Source: Circinella umbellata
Lineage: Eukaryota; Mucoromycota; Mucoromycetes; Mucorales; Lichtheimiaceae
Direction: 5' to 3'
DNA length: 64,000 nt
NCBI GenBank assembly: GCA_025093555.1
Contig: JAIWNF010000064.1
Coordinates: 62,001 to 126,000 of the forward strand
In this document: positions 1-12,279 of the stretch, one piece after another
Layout: each line of letters opens with the position of its first letter
Position numbering within the stretch: the first letter of the stretch is position 1
Notes under the pieces: model-generated
Seen by the model: only the letters and a program-made list of their open reading frames with translations
Told to the model about the DNA's origin: nothing
The model's database searches: none
Position numbers and translations under genes: made by a program

Positions 1-3000
1 TGTAGGGCGAACACTCGATTTTTGCCATTTTCGACTTTCGTTACCATCACTTACTGAAGGCCATTCGGTGGTATCATCCGATAATGCCACACTACTATTG
101 CTACTACTACTCGTTGTATTGGTATGTTGTTGTTGTTGTTGTTGCGGGGTAATCGATGCCGTTTCCATACTCGCAATCATTGCCATCATCAATTCTTCAT
201 CATCTTCGTCAATATAATCACTTGTTGGAATAGTAGTAATACTAGTCTTTTGACTATTATCGCTTTTCTTGGTCGTCGTACTGGTGTTACTACTAGAATC
301 ACCCTCTCTTTCTTCTTCGTCTTCTTCTCTTTCCAACATCGTTATTATGTGCGAATCATATTCTTCTTCGCCTTTTTCTTCTTGGGATAACATCATCGCA
401 TAAGCAAGCATTTCTTCATCTGATAATCCACCCAATGTCAATTTATTCAATTCTTTTGCTTCTTCGTGTCGTTCGTGTCGTTCTTGTTGTAATGCTTCAG
501 CCGATTCTTTCCATTCTTGTTTAATTTCATAATGCAGTTGTCGTGAATCGCCACCGCCAGGAATACGAACATTTCGTTTCAAATTACGTTTTGTAAGCAT
601 TTGTTTTTCAGGTGAAAAGTCCCATGTTTTGACTTGATGGCCAATGGTAGCAACACCTCGATAATCATCACAATGGATATTGGTTACTCTCATAACACTC
701 ACATCATTACGATCCACAGGGGCATTTTTGGGTATCCTGTAAAAAAAATATATATCATTAGTACATTAAATGATTGAAACCTTATTTTATTATGAGTTTC
801 AATATTTACTTGTTTCCCAAAACATTGAGGAGCGATCCAGTAACTGGATCCCAAATTCGAATCCATCCATCGTCACTAATTAGCGAGAAAAAAATTAAAA
901 AGATAATATATTTAGTTCACCATCTAATTTGGAAAACAAGGATAGGAAAAGCCCATCTTTTTCTTTTTTTGTTATTTACCTGCCACTAACAATTTTAAAT
1001 GAATCTACAAATAAAGCACTAATAGGCGCCATATGTCCATGTAGTACCCGCAGCGGTTTGATTTTGCCTCCATCCGTACACATCGCATCTCCATCCCAAA
1101 CACATATAGTGCCCGCTGAATCACCTGTTACAAGTAATCGAGTCATCATTTGAGAGAGCGATAATACGCTTTTTGCTGTTGTTGTGGGCGTAGATGGTGA
1201 ATCTGGAGAAGCTAATCCAAGTTTTTTCATACGCATTTTCATGGTAGCTTGAAGTGATCCAGTTTCTATAGCTGGTGTAACATCCCATTCCATACAAGTG
1301 ATTGTACCAATGTCATGACCACCTCCATAAACACCTAATAATTCGCCTGTTGACATTTTATATTTTTCAATCTCTAGCGATCCACTATGAGTTACTAACA
1401 TAGTATCAGATTCGACATCGTGTTTTATAGATTGGACTGGGGTGGATGATTCAATGGTTATTGGTTCTATAACTCGTCGAGATTCTGAAATATCAATTGA
1501 AGGTGTAGGCTCTGTGCCCGTGGCTTCTGCTGGTGCTGGTGCTGCTGCTGCACCATTAATAACTGCACGCCGTCGGCGTAACTGTTCTCGAAATTCTTTT
1601 ACAAGATGATCTACTCGAAGGTTCCAAACAACAACTGTACCATTGCTATAGCCAGCCAAAATTCGATAATCTCTTGTCACTTCAAGACATGTAGGAGTAT
1701 CAACAATTCCTGGTGAATAATAATGATTTGTGATATTTATGAGTTTTTTTTTAAAAAAAAAATTAGGAATTTGTCAAGTCATATAGAAAAGAGCTGATTA
1801 TGTTATTGAACTTCACGATGAAAACATACCAACAAAGCTTTTTGCACATGTTACCGTTGGAACATCCCATATTTTAACGGCACCATCTTCACCAGCACTT
1901 AAGACGATATCAGTAATAAATGGTGGTAAGGCTAATGCCGTCACTGCACCTTGATGAAAATCAGCAAATACTCGTAATTGTCTACCAACAACTGATTTAG
2001 GTCGATTTGTCATAGTAATATACCCGGCATCAAACCCCCACAATATTCGTTGTCTAATAGCAGTCAAAAATAAGTACAATCTTTCTTTTCTTCTTTTGAA
2101 TATTCACATACGTAAACATGTTTATGAATATATTTACCCTTCTACTTTAACTGCATTCACACGAAGAGGAACACCATCGTCTGTACTATAAAGTATATGT
2201 CGATCAACACTTCCAGTGGTAGGGTTACATTTGACAGCTTGGCCTAGAAAGAAACAACCAATTAAAATTCTTGTATTCATCATGCATAATTTTTTTTCCT
2301 CACATTCCTGATGACCCATATTCTTACCTCTTTCAGCACTTGCAACCATCATGTAAGCATTTTCAAGATCAACAGAAACTGAATGGATCGATCCAATTTT
2401 TGGATTAAACTGAATAACTGTTCCTCGACCTTTTTCCCACTTCCTATTGTCAAAATAAATATTTTAATTCATGAATACATGTGTCCCCATAGGATAATAT
2501 ATATAGACTCATTTTTTTTTTTACCTTATCAAATGAGTACGTAAAATATATTCTGATTTCCAACTATCTTTTCGTAACCGTTTGAAAGGAAACGAACCAA
2601 AGTATGCTAAAAAGGCGCTTTTCCCTATTATATTTTGAAATTGCCAAATATATCATCTAAGTATATATATACTCCAATCAAACCAATCCTTTTCTTTGAT
2701 CCTGCTCTATTATAAAATACTTATACTTACAACAAGCATCATCTGTCGCAATATATCTCCAATGTTGACAAACTTTAGCAACAGTTGCTAAAGAAGTTGG
2801 ATCTAAACGTGCAAAAACATGTGTAATTATTTCTACCGAGAGTTGTTGAAAATAACATGGTCCACTAATAAATATATAAAGTTGATTCGTTAGAGCATAG
2901 TCCTTTTTTTCTTCCAGTTATCTTGAATTAAATAAACGTTATATACACAATATTTACGTTGGAATAGTTCGTTTGTTTTTGCGTTTTGAGTAGTTATTGT

Positions 3001-3157
3001 TGTCGCTGTTGCTTTCTTCAAAAGATACTTGTTGATGCAAGCCATTTTGTTCAGAATTATTTAGTTGGTATGAATATTCTTTATCTTTTAACTCGTTAGC
3101 AATCAATGAATCGTCGTTGTTGTTGTTATAGCAGTTTGTATTGTAATCGAAAGACAT
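1..3157 (-). CDS. F-box / WD40 / UIM protein, Ufo1-like (3' end outside window)
   Basis: Probable substrate receptor of an SCF ubiquitin ligase. Nine exons fit in one frame: 3157-2958, 2864-2731, 2606-2525, 2443-2328, 2243-2138, 2053-1830, 1709-980, 875-810 and 736-<1, giving 798 codons before the window edge. Residues about 70-110 form an F-box (CYFQQLSVEIITHVFARLD, then VCQHWRYI). WD-type blades follow (GEDGAVKIWDV, GYSNGTVVVWNL, DDGWIRIWDPVTG). The C-terminal part carries two UIM-like helices (DEEMLAYAMMLSQEEK and DEELMMAMIASMETA) and a Gln run. F-box plus WD40 plus UIMs is the architecture of yeast Ufo1, hence the call. The start at 3157 is preferred over upstream in-frame Met codons because the duplicated copy near 38.3 kb stays similar from this Met onward but diverges upstream. 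A decayed inverted copy lies at 38.1-40.27 kb. Confidence 0.85.
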
Positions 3158-4844
3158 GAAACGGGGGGTGGGAAACGGGAAAAGGTAAAAAGAACAAAAT
3201 TCAAGAATATGGGATAAGAATTTGGAAATGAAGTAAAAGCTTCCTTGTGATAAATATAAAAAAAATAAAAAGGGCAAGGATAGCACTTGGTCGAATAGAT
3301 CGTGTCCTATAGGAAGAAGAAGACAGAAAGAGAGTGTATATATTTATATTAAACCCTAATGAAAGATTTGAATGTATAATATATTATATATATAAAAATA
3401 TATACATACACACAAAAAAAAAAAAACACAAAAAGGCAAAAGTTTTTTTTTACTGCTGCGGTTTATTTCACTTTTAAGGCAAAAGTGTTTAGAAGAAAAG
3501 AGTGTGAAGTATAAAATGCTGGCTGAGCTTAATACACTTCTTTTTCTATTTTATTAATCCTGATCTAAAAGGGAAGCCCCATTACCAAGTAAAAAAGAAA
3601 AGTACATCACATGCTTACATTGTAACAACTACCTAAGCAACTTCTCTGGTAGCTATCATCGCTATTTCTCAGTATTTACCTTGCCTATTGAGCTCTAAGA
3701 ATATTAGACACTGTAGCATCTCTAGCTTGGGATGCTTTGGTACGCTCGACTACAACTATTTTACAATTGACCTTTAATATTAGGATTACAAAAGAGATTT
3801 GGTAAATTGTTTATCTGAAAACATTAAAATTAGTGAGCTCATTTTACTGTCTTGATCAAATACCTTTGAAAATGACTTTTATTTAACTTGTAAATGAGCA
3901 GGCTACTCTATTATTCACGAAACACCAAGTTGAACCGACATTTAAGCTATGAACCTGGGGTAATGCTGTGTCGTTCTCAAGTCTCTTTGGACCATTTAAA
4001 GGTCTTTACAGTATTTTAGATTTGTTACTATGCCTGTCGTCAGGGAGTCGTTGGCTCATCCAGCTTTCTAACTGACCTTCAGGAAAGTGGTGACAGAAAG
4101 TTCTGAACCTGTGGTAATGGTGTGTCGTTCCCAAGTCTTTTTGGACCTCTTGAGGGCCTTCAAGGCATTTTTAACTTGCTACTATGCCTGTAGTCAGGGA
4201 ATCTACCATAGTTGTACTGTGAATTCCTGCTTATTGCAAAGATGCTGCCCATCTTTGGTTGTTATTTTTTTTTTTTAAAAAAAAGAAAACAAATCAATAC
4301 AGAAGGTAACAGCAAGATGGATATTAGAATTTATACCTTTTCTATTTCAATAATGATTAAAATCTCTGGCCAGAGCAGATTCTATTATAAAGTTCATCAT
4401 ATAAAACCATGAAAAATCTTTATTCTTTTTATTATTGCCAATAGCTTCTGATTACTCGATGGAGAACTCATCTGTTTTTTTTTTTTTTTTGCAAAATAAA
4501 AATGGATACGTACATAACATACAAAATACAGTAAAATCATACTTGAGAGTCTGAAAACTGTTTTGATTGGCTTTTTATCAATTAATATAATAATAAAAAG
4601 CCTTCATATATCAACATTCTGCGAAAGTTGGAATAGAAGTCATTTAATTTTAGAAAGTATACCTATTTTTATTTTTATTTTACGCGTGTATGTTGTATAC
4701 GTGTTAGGATATATGTGAAAGATATGTGTAGTATATATATATATATATATATATATACGCAGTGTGTGTGTGTGTGTATGTACAATTATATAATTAAATA
4801 AATAAAATGAGAACTTGTATAAGAATAATGATGTATATATATAA
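3158..4844. other. intergenic, with a diverged direct repeat
   Basis: No supported gene. The segment is the upstream region of the F-box/WD40 gene and the 3' side of the mannosyltransferase gene. It contains a roughly 97-bp imperfect direct repeat (3951-4047 and 4105-4201), poly-T runs, and TA and TG microsatellites around 4733-4780. Confidence 0.6.
3951..4201. repeat. two-copy imperfect direct repeat
   Basis: Copy 1 (3951-4047) and copy 2 (4105-4201) both begin GAACCTG and share GTGTCGTTC.CAAGTCT, TTTGGACC and TACTATGCCTGT.GTCAGGGA. The offset is 154 bp with many substitutions, so the duplication is old. No coding frame runs through both copies. Confidence 0.7.
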
Positions 4845-6624
4845 TTATAACATCATGGCATCATCATCATTATTAACATTTTCTCGTTCTTGTTTCTTTT
4901 TATCTTTAACTAAATCATCCAATGGTGCTGCCATAGATAATAATGTTGATTTTGTCGAATCATTATGTTCTTCATGATTCGTCGATTCATCCTTCCCTTG
5001 TTCATTTATAGATGCTACAGTGGATTCAGAAGTTACTTGATTTTTTGAAAGTGAGATGAGTTCATTATAACTTGGATTATTCAAAAGTCTTAGTAAATCA
5101 CTCGTACAACTACTTTCATCAAAATCTAACATATTTATATATATATTAAAAGTTTAGTTAACTTTTTTAATGGATAGATAAATGTTTGACTCACCATGAT
5201 TTTCAAACATATCACAACTACAGCGTAAATTATCTTCTTTATTAATGGGACAATGACTTGCAACCGAATGTGAATATCCAATTCGATTAAAAAATTCTAT
5301 TTTTTCCCGTGGTAAAAACATTGCTGCAGCCAGAGTTCTTACTGGATTATCACCCCATCTAAAATAATGAAAATTGTTATAAAAAAAACGAGGATCAAGA
5401 AAAGGGACTTTTTTTTACATTTTTACCTTTCATAAAAAAATCCACCTTTTCGATCCAAAAATTCAAAATAATCTTGATAAGCTTTGGATCGTAAGAAATC
5501 TGATTGAATAATTTCAAAATTAGACCAAAAATGACACATGTTGTATTCCACTTTTTCTCTATCTGTAATCCATGACATGATAGTTTTATTATAAGGTAAT
5601 ATATGCTCTGGATGTTGATTCATAAAGTAACGTGTATCACTCCATAAATTTTCGATAGATCCTGGATCTTCACGCATAGTCAATGTAAATCCTAATATAA
5701 AGAGATGAAGTAAATGATTAGTTTTGTCTTTCCCACCCCATATATTCATTTTATAAAAGAAGAAAGAGACAAACCAAGTGTTTTATTATGTTCCTTCATA
5801 TATACAAATGGATCATAATCCATCATTTCACAAGTAATATCCGATCCAGGTTCCACTCGCCATACATATTCCACATCATTAAATAATGGATGATGTATAA
5901 ATAAACCCGATTGATACCTAAATTTTCAAATTTAGTTTATATCTAGTGAAATGTTTGACAAGAAGAATACATACCTTAATAATTGTCGAAAAGATAAACT
6001 TCCTCCTCTGTGAATATTTAATGCGTACATAATATCCATATGATCTTCTGCAGAACGAATATCAATCCAACTAGGATAATTCCAAGCATTGGAATCAATT
6101 TTACCAAAATAAATGGGAGCCTCAGTCACTTTAGAAATATATTTCTGAAATGTGGGAGTAAAGTCTTGATCATTCAAAAGAACCCAAGGATACTTGAAAT
6201 GTCGATTGAATCGATCTTCTACACTCCGCATGGCTGATCTGGCTTCTTGAATATCTTCATTACGTACAACCATATAAAGTACACTTTTACTTGGTAAAGT
6301 TTCCCACGTATAAGATGGAATGACCGTATCAGGTCGAAAATTGGCTGTTGGTTCTATTAAATAGGAAGGTACTTGTTGTTCCCGTTCACTTGAAGAAGAA
6401 GTATTACATAGTGATTGAACAATATCCATATCACGAGGATCAATGGTATAACTATTGGTAGAGGATGACCATAATAAATCACGTCCAAACATGAATAAAA
6501 TGATAATGACACCAGATAAAATGGTTGCTTGTGTAATTTGACGTAAAAAATTACGTCTTCCAACAGATGGTTTTTTTAATGGTGATATAGGTGAATACGT
6601 CCTATCATTATTAAAGCCTAACAT
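4845..6624 (-). CDS. alpha-1,2-mannosyltransferase, KRE2/MNT1/KTR family (GT15)
   Basis: Golgi type II membrane glycosyltransferase that transfers mannose from GDP-mannose to O- and N-linked glycans. Five exons (6624-5975, 5917-5775, 5691-5427, 5358-5195, 5125-4845) sum to 1503 nt, 500 aa. A short cytoplasmic tail is followed by one membrane anchor at about residues 33-50 (ILSGVIIILFMFGRDLLW) and a stem. The GT15 domain has the family hallmarks: YMVVRNEDIQEARSAMRSVE, DRFNRHFKYPWVLLNDQDF, VWRVEPGSDITC with MDYDPF, CHFWSNFEI (the Glu is the proposed nucleophile in Kre2), and GGFFYERWGDNPVRTLAAA. The C-terminal 90 residues (acidic, Ser/Lys-rich) extend beyond the usual fold. Which KTR paralogue it is cannot be told from the sequence alone. 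Confidence 0.93.
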
Positions 6625-6886
6625 TTTTTTTTTTTGTTCTCACACCCGGCACAGATATAAAGAACCACAACTATAAGTTGGATGTTCCTTGGATTTTTGA
6701 AAAAATAAAGAAGAGATTGATAGAGATAAAGGGGGAAAAAAATATGGGAAATTTAAAGACAAATAAATCTATGGTTCATAATGAAATTAACCCTGAGTTA
6801 AGGTATGTAGTCGGGTTTTATAATAATGCAAGTAGTTGTAACAACAACAAACACCGAATGAAACATTTCTCATCCATTTTTTTTTA

Positions 6887-7800
6887 TTAATCAATTTCCA
6901 TTGACATGAGTGATTCATGACTATTATTTCGTTCATCTTCATCTTCTTCTTCTTCATTATTACTACTACTATTATAATCTACATCCATCATTCGTTCTTC
7001 TTCTCCATCATTATCCTTCTATAATTAAAATATCACAAAAAATTGGGAAAAGTTTTTTTTTTTGCATGAATTAATTTGCAAGTACGACAGAAAAACAACT
7101 TCTTTTTAGAAATTAATGTCAAATTGAACTTGACAATTTCCAACATACCTGTCGCGTTCTTTTTTCAATATTTATTATAGATGGATCTTGATATCGAATT
7201 AATGCGCGATTTGTTGTTGTTGTTGAGGATGTCATATTATTGTTACTAGGATAGATATATAAAATAAACTATAAGTTTTTCTTCTTCAAAGAATGTTGAG
7301 AAAAAACTTACTTGTTTAATAATACGAAATCCGGTATTCTGAACTTTGTCTCGCCTTTTCTTCTTTCCATTGGAAGTAAAACACCATTCTTTAATTTGAC
7401 ATTGGCTAAATGCTTATCTTTATCACCATGTAATAATATATAGTCTGATAATGATCCGTCATTATTATTATTATCTTCTGCTAAAAATACATCCACATCA
7501 TTGATTCGCGTTATATCGTTTTTACTACTTTTACTACAATTTTGATTTTGTTTTGATCCTATGAATAAAAGATATGATTTAATACATATACATACATATC
7601 TTTAAAAATTAAAGTTTTCGAGACCAAGAAAAAAAAAACTCACTTGTTTGTTCATAAACTTGTTGTTCTAAAGTAGTAGGTGAAAAGTCATGAACATGTT
7701 TTTTCTTTTTAAAGATTGGTCGTGAAAAGTGGGAAGAAGGTGAATGAGATCGTTTATGTGAACAATGTAAAGAAGTGGGCATGCAGTAAAGTAGATCCAT
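6887..7800 (-). CDS. unrecognised 210-aa protein, acidic C-terminus
   Basis: Four exons (7800-7644, 7558-7312, 7245-7149, 7018-6887) join into 633 nt with consistent phases and canonical GTGAG, GTAAGT and GTATG donors, which supports a real gene. The N-terminal 50 residues are Ser/His/Lys-rich and basic. The middle (residues about 90-135) has a compact hydrophobic stretch including DYILLHGDKDKHLANVKLKN and FRIPDFVLLNK. The last 45 residues are very acidic and end ESLMSMEID. No domain was recognised. Basic N-terminal and acidic C-terminal halves would suit a nuclear or chromatin protein, but that is a guess. It is transcribed in the same direction as its neighbours, about 260 bp upstream of the mannosyltransferase start. 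Confidence 0.65.
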
Positions 7801-8379
7801 TATATTCTGTTTTTTAATGTTTTTTAATGTTGCAGGAATTTATTTTTTTGAATGGAGAGAGAAGAGAAGAAATATATATATTTTTTTTTGAATTCTGGGC
7901 GGGAGAAACTTAAAAAAAGATCTTTCCAGAAGGAACACGATTATAGTAAACGCAGATTAATTTTTCGCTCTCCCCTCCCCTACTTTACACTTTCTTTCAC
8001 TTACCATTCGTAAATACAGTAACCATGGCAACCCTATGAGTCATCATGGATGTTTATTATATCAGGATAAAATAAGGTAGCTATTATTTGTTATGTAAAA
8101 TTACAAATAGATAGACAAAAGGGGGTGGAGAGAGGTTAGGAGAGAATAACTTCCTTTTATTTAATTGAAATACATTTATACATTTTTATAATAATGTATA
8201 TGATATATATGATATATACTTTGCAAAAGAAAAAGAGAAATCCAAATTGTTTATTTTACATATTGTTTGTTTTCCGTTGTAACAAAAGCTCAAATAAAAT
8301 AATACGAAATAAAAAAACACAAAGATCCTTCTTCTTCCAACCACTTTTTTATTCTCGGTTTTTATTTTATTTTTTTCCT
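7801..8379. other. intergenic
   Basis: Upstream region of the 210-aa gene and 3' flank of the V-ATPase gene. Poly-T and poly-A tracts and TA-rich stretches were seen; no gene or RNA was recognised. Confidence 0.6.
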
Positions 8380-9782
8380 TTAGTCAAAGAACTTTCGGCT
8401 GGGAGAGTTACCAAACAGAGTATAACGGATTTGAGGAAGCATCTGTATGAAATAGAAATATTTATTAACATCTCTCTTTATCTCTATTATATATATAATA
8501 AATCCACCATTATGAATTACCTCTTCCTTGACAATTTCTAAACGAGCTTCCAAAGTGTTATCAACAACAATCTTTCCTTGAAGACTAGTAATAATTACAC
8601 CACCAGCACTAAAAATCATATATATATATGTGTATATATAAAAGAGGTTAAAAATAAAATTCTAATCAAATATATATGTTCAAGGAAAAAAAACATGTGT
8701 TCCAATGTCTCGCTCCTCCTCCCCTCTTCCCTATATAATGTACCTGTTAGCAGGCAAATAATTATCACTAATAGAAATGTTCATTTGTTGCTTGACAGTT
8801 TCTTGAAACTTTTGAGAAGCACGTTCTGAACCGAATTGTGCAATTTCAACATCAGCTTCACGAACACGGATAGTCACATCAGAATCCATCAATGCATAAA
8901 GACCTTGAAGAATTAAACCTTCCATAAGTTCAGTATAACTCTCTTGATCATCGGGAATACTAAGGATATTTTGTTGGGTATCTTCAAAAAGCGAATCCAA
9001 AATTTGTTGACGTTCTTGAAGCACTCTGAGACGTGCCTTATTGACATGATTGGATTGAGCACTACAAGAAATAATAAAAAAAAACATTAATTGATTAAAA
9101 CAATCCATAGATAGATTAAATATAAAAAAGTAAATACAAATTTTACATTCGCTTTTGAACTTCGGCTTGTTTAATCTTTCGTTCAAAGACAGCTTCAATA
9201 TTCAATGATTCTTGACGTACAATTTTGGCCTAAATTCATCACCCCCCATTAAAACGTTTCATGTTAAAAAAGATTACAATCTAATTCCGCTTCACCCTAT
9301 CCTTTCGTCGTATCTCTCAATCACCACATCTTTTTTTTTGAGTCTTTTTTTCTTTACCTTTTCAATATTGAATTCTTCATCTGCCTATTTTATGATAATA
9401 ATAGTAAAAGATAAAAGGAAGTTTTATTAGTTTGATATAATTTAATATATATATATATATATATATATAAATGACGTGTCTATCTCCATATAAAGATATA
9501 TATATACTTTACCTTGACTTTAATTTCTCTGGCCTTTTCAAGTGCTTCTTGCTTAATGAAAGCAACCTAAAATAAAAAAGAAAGAACGTATTTTGTTAAT
9601 AGTTTGTTCATTGTGGGGAAAAAAAAAGTAATGTCACCACCCTTACCCCTTTCTTTTTGAAAATAAAGTAAAAAAAAAAAAAAAAAAAAAAAGAAAGGGG
9701 TCAACAATCTAATTTTCTATATTACCATTTTCTTCATCTCGTTAAAGACTTCATCTTCATTCAAAGGTCGTACGCTAGTCAT
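8380..9782 (-). CDS. VMA4: V-type H+-ATPase subunit E
   Basis: Peripheral-stalk subunit of the vacuolar proton pump; with subunit G it forms the stator linking V1 to V0. Seven exons (9782-9726, 9566-9513, 9384-9358, 9229-9147, 9061-8744, 8608-8521, 8442-8380) total 690 nt, 229 aa, the usual family length. The N-terminal half is the expected long helix ([20 protein letters not shown], then [14 protein letters not shown]). The C-terminal half has the conserved core ([50 protein letters not shown]) and the family's typical end, [12 protein letters not shown]. The 27-nt third exon (ADEEFNIEK) is notably small. All phases close. Confidence 0.96.
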
Positions 9783-10728
9783 TTTTGTTTAAAGCTTTAG
9801 ATAGAATAGGGGTTGAAGGAGGAGGGTTGTGAAAGGAATTCAAAAAAAAAAAGAGAGAGAGAGAGAGTTTCATTTAGTAATTTATTTTTTTAAAAAGAAA
9901 AAAAGGTCCCTTCTTCCCCAGTTTCTAGGTTACTAAACCATTATGGTTGTTTGATGAACAATTCATTGGTATAAATAAATGCTTTCATTATTACCTTCTT
10001 CTTACAAAAGAGTTATGTTATATATGAAAAAAAAAAAAAAGAAAAAGGGAAAACCCAAGTTTGTCGCGAACTATGGAACAAAAAAACTATAAGTCGGACT
10101 ATTAAGCTCAAAGCAAGGAGAACTGAATAATGTTTCAGAGAGAGGGAAACCATCTGATATATTGATGATGATGATGCAAGTGGCGTAACTGTTTTTCATC
10201 TCACTTGTTCTTATTTATTTATATATAAAAACCTTGATATTGAAATTCATTTATTTGACATTTCACCTTTTTAAATCTCGAGATGAAGTTCATTCTTTAC
10301 ATAATAACTATTTACCTTCTCGGTTTTTTAAAGCTTAAGCATAACAAAGTCTGTTCTTTTTTGAAAAGTTGCATAAAAGGGATGAGGGGTTTATATGTAT
10401 CACCACTTTTTTTTAATATTAGAGTCTTTTTGTATTATTATCAAAGTAGTTGCATATATTTAATTCAAGGGGATCTAATCCATCTCTTTATGAATGATAT
10501 GTATGCATCTACACAACAAAAATTACGTATTGGGAATCCATTTCTTCCACTACACTTTCATCAAATATAAAAATAAGATTATTATTAAAACAAACCAGCT
10601 TTTATTTATTTATTTATATGATGAATTCTCCTGATTTTTATTGTGAAACATGATTTTTTTCTAAAAGAGAGGTAGAGAGAGAAGTTTATATAAAACGAAC
10701 GTGGAAACGACAACAACAATTTTCTTTT
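9783..10728. other. intergenic
   Basis: Upstream of the V-ATPase gene. It has poly-A runs and a purine-rich GA tract near 9850. A 95-codon open frame at 10283-10570 has no recognisable features and is not called as a gene. Confidence 0.55.
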
Positions 10729-10994
10729 TTATTTTTCTCCTTTTGCCATCCTAAATTTTTTAAATATAAAAAAATAAGTAAACATGTAATAGATAATTAC
10801 ATAAAATATAATCCATTGAAGATGACTTACTTGAAAGTACCATACAAAGCACCAGTAAGTGCAAAACCAATAGTACCAAATGCAACGAAAGCGTATACTT
10901 TGTCTCTAGGACCTTTTAACCAAAGAGGTGTTTGTGAAGGTGCTTGAAAATATCTTTGTTGTTGAATAACACGGTTTGGACGATTAATCATCAT
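10729..10994 (-). CDS. cytochrome c oxidase subunit VIIa-like
   Basis: Small inner-mitochondrial-membrane subunit of complex IV. Two exons (10994-10831, 10750-10729) give 186 nt, 61 aa. The N-terminus NRPNRVIQQQRYFQ plus PLWLKGPRDKVY matches the start of fungal Cox7/VIIa (yeast has NRVIQLQK.FQ...PLW). A single membrane span follows (AFVAFGTIGFALTGALYGTF). Reading through the first exon would also stop at once (TTC AAG TAA), but that TAA lies in a perfect GTAAGT donor. Splicing to the AG at 10751 adds MAKGEK, giving the usual charged tail. The second exon is only 22 nt. Confidence 0.8.
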
Positions 10995-11290
10995 TTTATT
11001 ATTTATTATTTTGATAAAAGAAGAAAAAAGAGTAAGAAGTGACAGAAAAAGTAAAAGAAAAAGAGAGAGAGAAACAGAAAAGAAAAGAAGGAAAGAGTTT
11101 TTTTTTTTTGTTTTGGTGAGAAAAAACCATTCGATTTTTTTCTCTCTCTCCTTATAATTATTCTCGTGGGAAGCTCTTATATTTATGTACACAACAATTT
11201 TCTCATGCCACACACACACACACAAAGAAGCATTCATCCGCATATATGTTGTACAGATATTATTCAAGTCCACTACAAATTTATTATGTA

Positions 11291-11730
11291 TTATGAATGT
11301 GTTGATTTTTCTTTTTTCATCGTATAAAAATAATAATGAAATGCTTCTCCTAAAGTTTTTGTTTTAATTTCCCAACAATCTCTTTGAAGATGACGTTTTC
11401 GAAAATGAGGTTGTCCAAATGTAATATATAAGAAACTTCCTCCTACTTTGGTCACTCGTACTACTTCATCTACTTCACCCTTTACTTCAGCAATAAGTTC
11501 TTCAGATGGATCCCAAACATCACCACGATCACACATTAATGCATCCATTGTTCCTATAAAAGTATAATTTATATAAATATATATTATTATTATTAAAACT
11601 TTTTTTCTTTTTTCCTAACCTTTATCAATCACAACATCAAACGATTCATTATCAAATTTTAAATCACGTATATCCATTTCAAGCCCTGTTATTATTATTA
11701 TTATTATTATTATATCAGTTCTCCCATGTT

Positions 11731-11762
<32 letters not shown>

Positions 11763-12279
11763 CATATCATATGAATAATTTACATTTCATTTCTGGCATA
11801 TCAATACAACGTTCTTTCATATTATCAATCACTGTTTTTGAATAATCAATATTTGTAATATTTTTATATCCATCTTTATACATGTCTTCTCCCAATGCTA
11901 TAATTTTAAACTTTTTTTATTTTAGTAAAAAAACACACGTATACACGATATATAAACAAAAAAAAAAAAGAGAGACATTACTAGAGTTGCCACATCCAAG
12001 CATAAGAATAGAAGCATTCTTATCCGGGATTTGTTCTCGTAATGAGGGTTTTAATTCATCATATGTTTTAAACCAGTCAAATGTTGTATCAGTATTTTCA
12101 CTATTTATAAACGATCGATCAATTTTTAAAAAAAAAAATGAATGAATGGTGTTATATATAAAATGAACACTTTTTTCTTTTATTTTTTTTTACTTTTGAT
12201 ATCGTTCTTCCCAATATTGTTTCGTTTTATATGCTGTTGGATCGTCAGGAAGAACGTCTAATGAAGTTGAAGCAACCAT
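11291..12279 (-). CDS. EEF1A lysine methyltransferase 4-like SAM-dependent methyltransferase
   Basis: Predicted class I methyltransferase of the METTL13/EEF1AKMT4 group, whose animal members methylate translation factor eEF1A; the substrate here is inferred. Five exons (12279-12194, 12100-11982, 11897-11784, 11685-11620, 11553-11291) total 648 nt, 215 aa. The N-terminus TKQYWEERYQK is the usual lead-in. SAM-binding motif I is ASILMLGCGNS, and ITNIDYSKTVIDNM holds the acidic residue that usually binds the ribose. FDVVIDKGTMDAL is the family signature after strand 4. GGSFLYITFGQPHFRKRHL is the C-terminal core strand region. Confidence 0.88.

Noticed and set aside
3158..3286. In-frame N-terminal extension of the F-box/WD40 protein (Met at 3286)
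   Set aside because: Hydrophobic, low-complexity, and not preserved in the duplicate; the Met at 3157 starts the region that is preserved.
10283..10570. 95-aa plus-strand frame
   Set aside because: No recognisable features and composition like surrounding spacer.
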